From the NCBI GenBank assembly GCA_963578625.1, contig CAUZEO010000102.1, positions 1 through 14,558 on the forward strand: a DNA stretch of 14,558 nucleotides. The letters run 5' to 3'. Made by a program: the position numbers and the translations under genes. The notes under the pieces were generated by a model. It was not told the origin of the DNA and searched no databases. It was given only the letters and a program-made list of their open reading frames with translations. The stretch comes from CAUZEO01 sp963578625. GTDB taxonomy: Bacteria > Verrucomicrobiota > Kiritimatiellia > SLOV01. Positions 13,419 to 14,558 of this stretch are shown one piece after another (positions within the stretch are counted from its first letter, which is position 1; every line of letters begins with the position of its first letter).

Positions 13419-14558
13419 ATGCCACCAAGTATCGAATCCCTCATCACCCGGATTCAGAAAAGGGAACCCGAACTTCGCGCGCTGGTTGAAGGCACCTTCC
13501 AACCACACAATCTACGCGAAAAACAAGACACCCTTTTGCATCGATATCCGGATTCAGAAAATCGGCCACGCCTGTTTTGCGTGCCGGTTGGGATCAAAGA
13601 CATTTACCGGGTAGACGGTTTTCCAACGCAATGCGGATCGAGCTTACCGGCCGGTCTTTTCACCGGAACGGAGGCATCGTGCGTCTCCGCCCTCAAGCTG
13701 GCCGGCGCTATTGTGGTTGCGAAAACTGTTACCGCTGAGTTTGCCGGGGTTGCCCCGGGGCCGACCCGCAATCCAATCAACCCTCGCCACTCCCCCGGCG
13801 GTTCGAGTAGCGGCTCGGCAGCAGGCGTCGCAGCCGGTTACTTTCCTGCCGCGATGGGAACACAAACAATCGGTTCAATTATACGTCCCGCGGCCTATTG
13901 CGGGATTCTTGGATTCAAGCCAAGCTTTGGCCGGATTCCCACGGACGGCATCATCCCTTTCTCACCTTCCGCCGATCATGTCGGCGTCTTCTGCCGGGAT
14001 CTAAAGCTCTTGGATGACCTTCTTTCCGTCCTTGTTCCGGACTGGAATCAAACGGGGACGGAGTCGGCGCTCACGCTCGGAATCCCGACCGGGCCATATA
14101 TGAAACAGGCATCCGAGCGCGCCCTCTCACAGTTCGAGAGCACTCTAGCCGGCCTGTCTCAGACAGAAATCTCGATCAAACGGGTTCCCCTCCTGGCAAA
14201 CATCTCGCAGATCAACGATGATCACTGGCGCTTGATCTGCGGTGAGGTGGTCCGGGTCCACCGGGATTGGTCGACGACTTATGAAAAACTCTATCGGCCT
14301 CAAACCCGAAAGTACTTCGCCACCGGCGTGGAAGTATCGGAGGAGGATTTGATGCAGCTTCGCAGCAACCAGGCGGCAGTTCGGAGAGACATTCAGGCGA
14401 TCATGGATCGTGAGAAAATCAACGCTTGGGTCTGCCCCTCAGCTACCGGGACCGCCCCGGAAGGGCTCGAAACCACAGGGGATCCGTGCATGAATCTGCC
14501 GTGGACGCATGCCGGTCTGCCGGCCCTCTCCATGCCGGCCGGACAGGACGAAAGAGGA
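13419..14558 (+). CDS. Amidase-signature hydrolase, 3' end cut by window edge
   Basis: The frame is open from ATG 13419 to the right edge (380 residues, no stop). The Ser-cisSer-Lys triad of the amidase-signature family is visible: K60 (GIKD), cis-Ser129 (PGGSSSGSAAG) and nucleophile S153 (GTQTIGSI). The 24-residue Ser-Ser spacing is the same as in characterised members. The segment before the nucleophile reads TQTIGS instead of the usual TDTGGS. The family ranges from GatA to free amidases and allophanate hydrolases. Without gatB or gatC next door, and with this variant motif, a stand-alone amidase is more likely than GatA, but the substrate is unknown. It starts 36 nt after proA, probably cotranscribed, though no ribosome site is evident. 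Confidence 0.9.
   Translation, partial: MPPSIESLITRIQKREPELRALVEGTFQPHNLREKQDTLLHRYPDSENRPRLFCVPVGIKDIYRVDGFPTQCGSSLPAGLFTGTEASCVSALKLAGAIVVAKTVTAEFAGVAPGPTRNPINPRHSPGGSSSGSAAGVAAGYFPAAMGTQTIGSIIRPAAYCGILGFKPSFGRIPTDGIIPFSPSADHVGVFCRDLKLLDDLLSVLVPDWNQTGTESALTLGIPTGPYMKQASERALSQFESTLAGLSQTEISIKRVPLLANISQINDDHWRLICGEVVRVHRDWSTTYEKLYRPQTRKYFATGVEVSEEDLMQLRSNQAAVRRDIQAIMDREKINAWVCPSATGTAPEGLETTGDPCMNLPWTHAGLPALSMPAGQDERG

Noticed and set aside
1..14558. CRISPR arrays, tRNA genes, insertion sequences, attachment sites
   Set aside because: No spaced direct repeats, cloverleaf-like segments, transposase-like frames or terminal inverted repeats were seen on reading both strands.

Overview
This window is a gene-dense bacterial chromosome segment (non-coding gaps all under about 300 bp) from a diderm bacterium that carries type IV pilus / type II secretion machinery. 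Little in it fixes the phylum. The argininosuccinate lyase is of the variant seen in Bacteroidetes and relatives (GSAAGYG in place of the classical GSGALAG-type motif), and several proteins are divergent, so an uncultured lineage of the PVC/FCB type is my guess, held loosely. I see no rRNA, tRNA, CRISPR array, insertion sequence or integrase.

Left part (1-4711), pilus/secretion. On the minus strand lie the 5' portion of an NtrC/PilR-type response regulator gene (cut by the window edge) and a pilB-pilC pair (hexameric assembly ATPase plus polytopic platform protein) that ends in a strong hairpin terminator. Divergent from pilB is an unusual gene: a helical-repeat-like region followed by a GspE/PilB-type N-terminal domain with no ATPase. 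The roughly 200 bp between them is the most notable part of the window. Each direction has its own -24/-12 (sigma-54) element with exact GG-N10-GC spacing, and a full match to the classical IHF consensus lies between them. The partial regulator at the left edge starts to show the AAA+ linker typical of sigma-54 activators. It is therefore a natural candidate to control this divergent pair, as PilR controls pilin genes.

Middle part (4708-10741), one long minus-strand gene train. In transcription order it holds an FmdB-like zinc ribbon protein, a zinc-ribbon membrane protein, D-aminoacyl-tRNA deacylase (dtd), a secreted protein resembling a peptidase MA fold without an HExxH motif, argininosuccinate lyase (argH), and an exeA/gspA-like ATPase followed by an exeB/gspB-like membrane protein. 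ATGA overlaps join dtd to the secreted protein and exeA to exeB. A near-consensus sigma-70-type promoter precedes fmdB. The exeB gene and the divergent MshEN-type gene meet tail to tail with overlapping stop codons.

Right part (10842-14558), plus strand. Proline synthesis genes proB and proA (glutamate 5-kinase and gamma-glutamyl phosphate reductase) are followed by a 3'-truncated amidase-signature hydrolase. A run of ten G residues lies between the divergent fmdB promoter and the proB start.

Functionally the window joins an envelope-machinery island (regulator, PilB, PilC, MshEN-type accessory protein, ExeA, ExeB) with housekeeping genes for arginine and proline synthesis and tRNA proofreading. 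No pilin, PilT, PilQ/GspD or sensor kinase is visible, so the rest of the system must lie outside.
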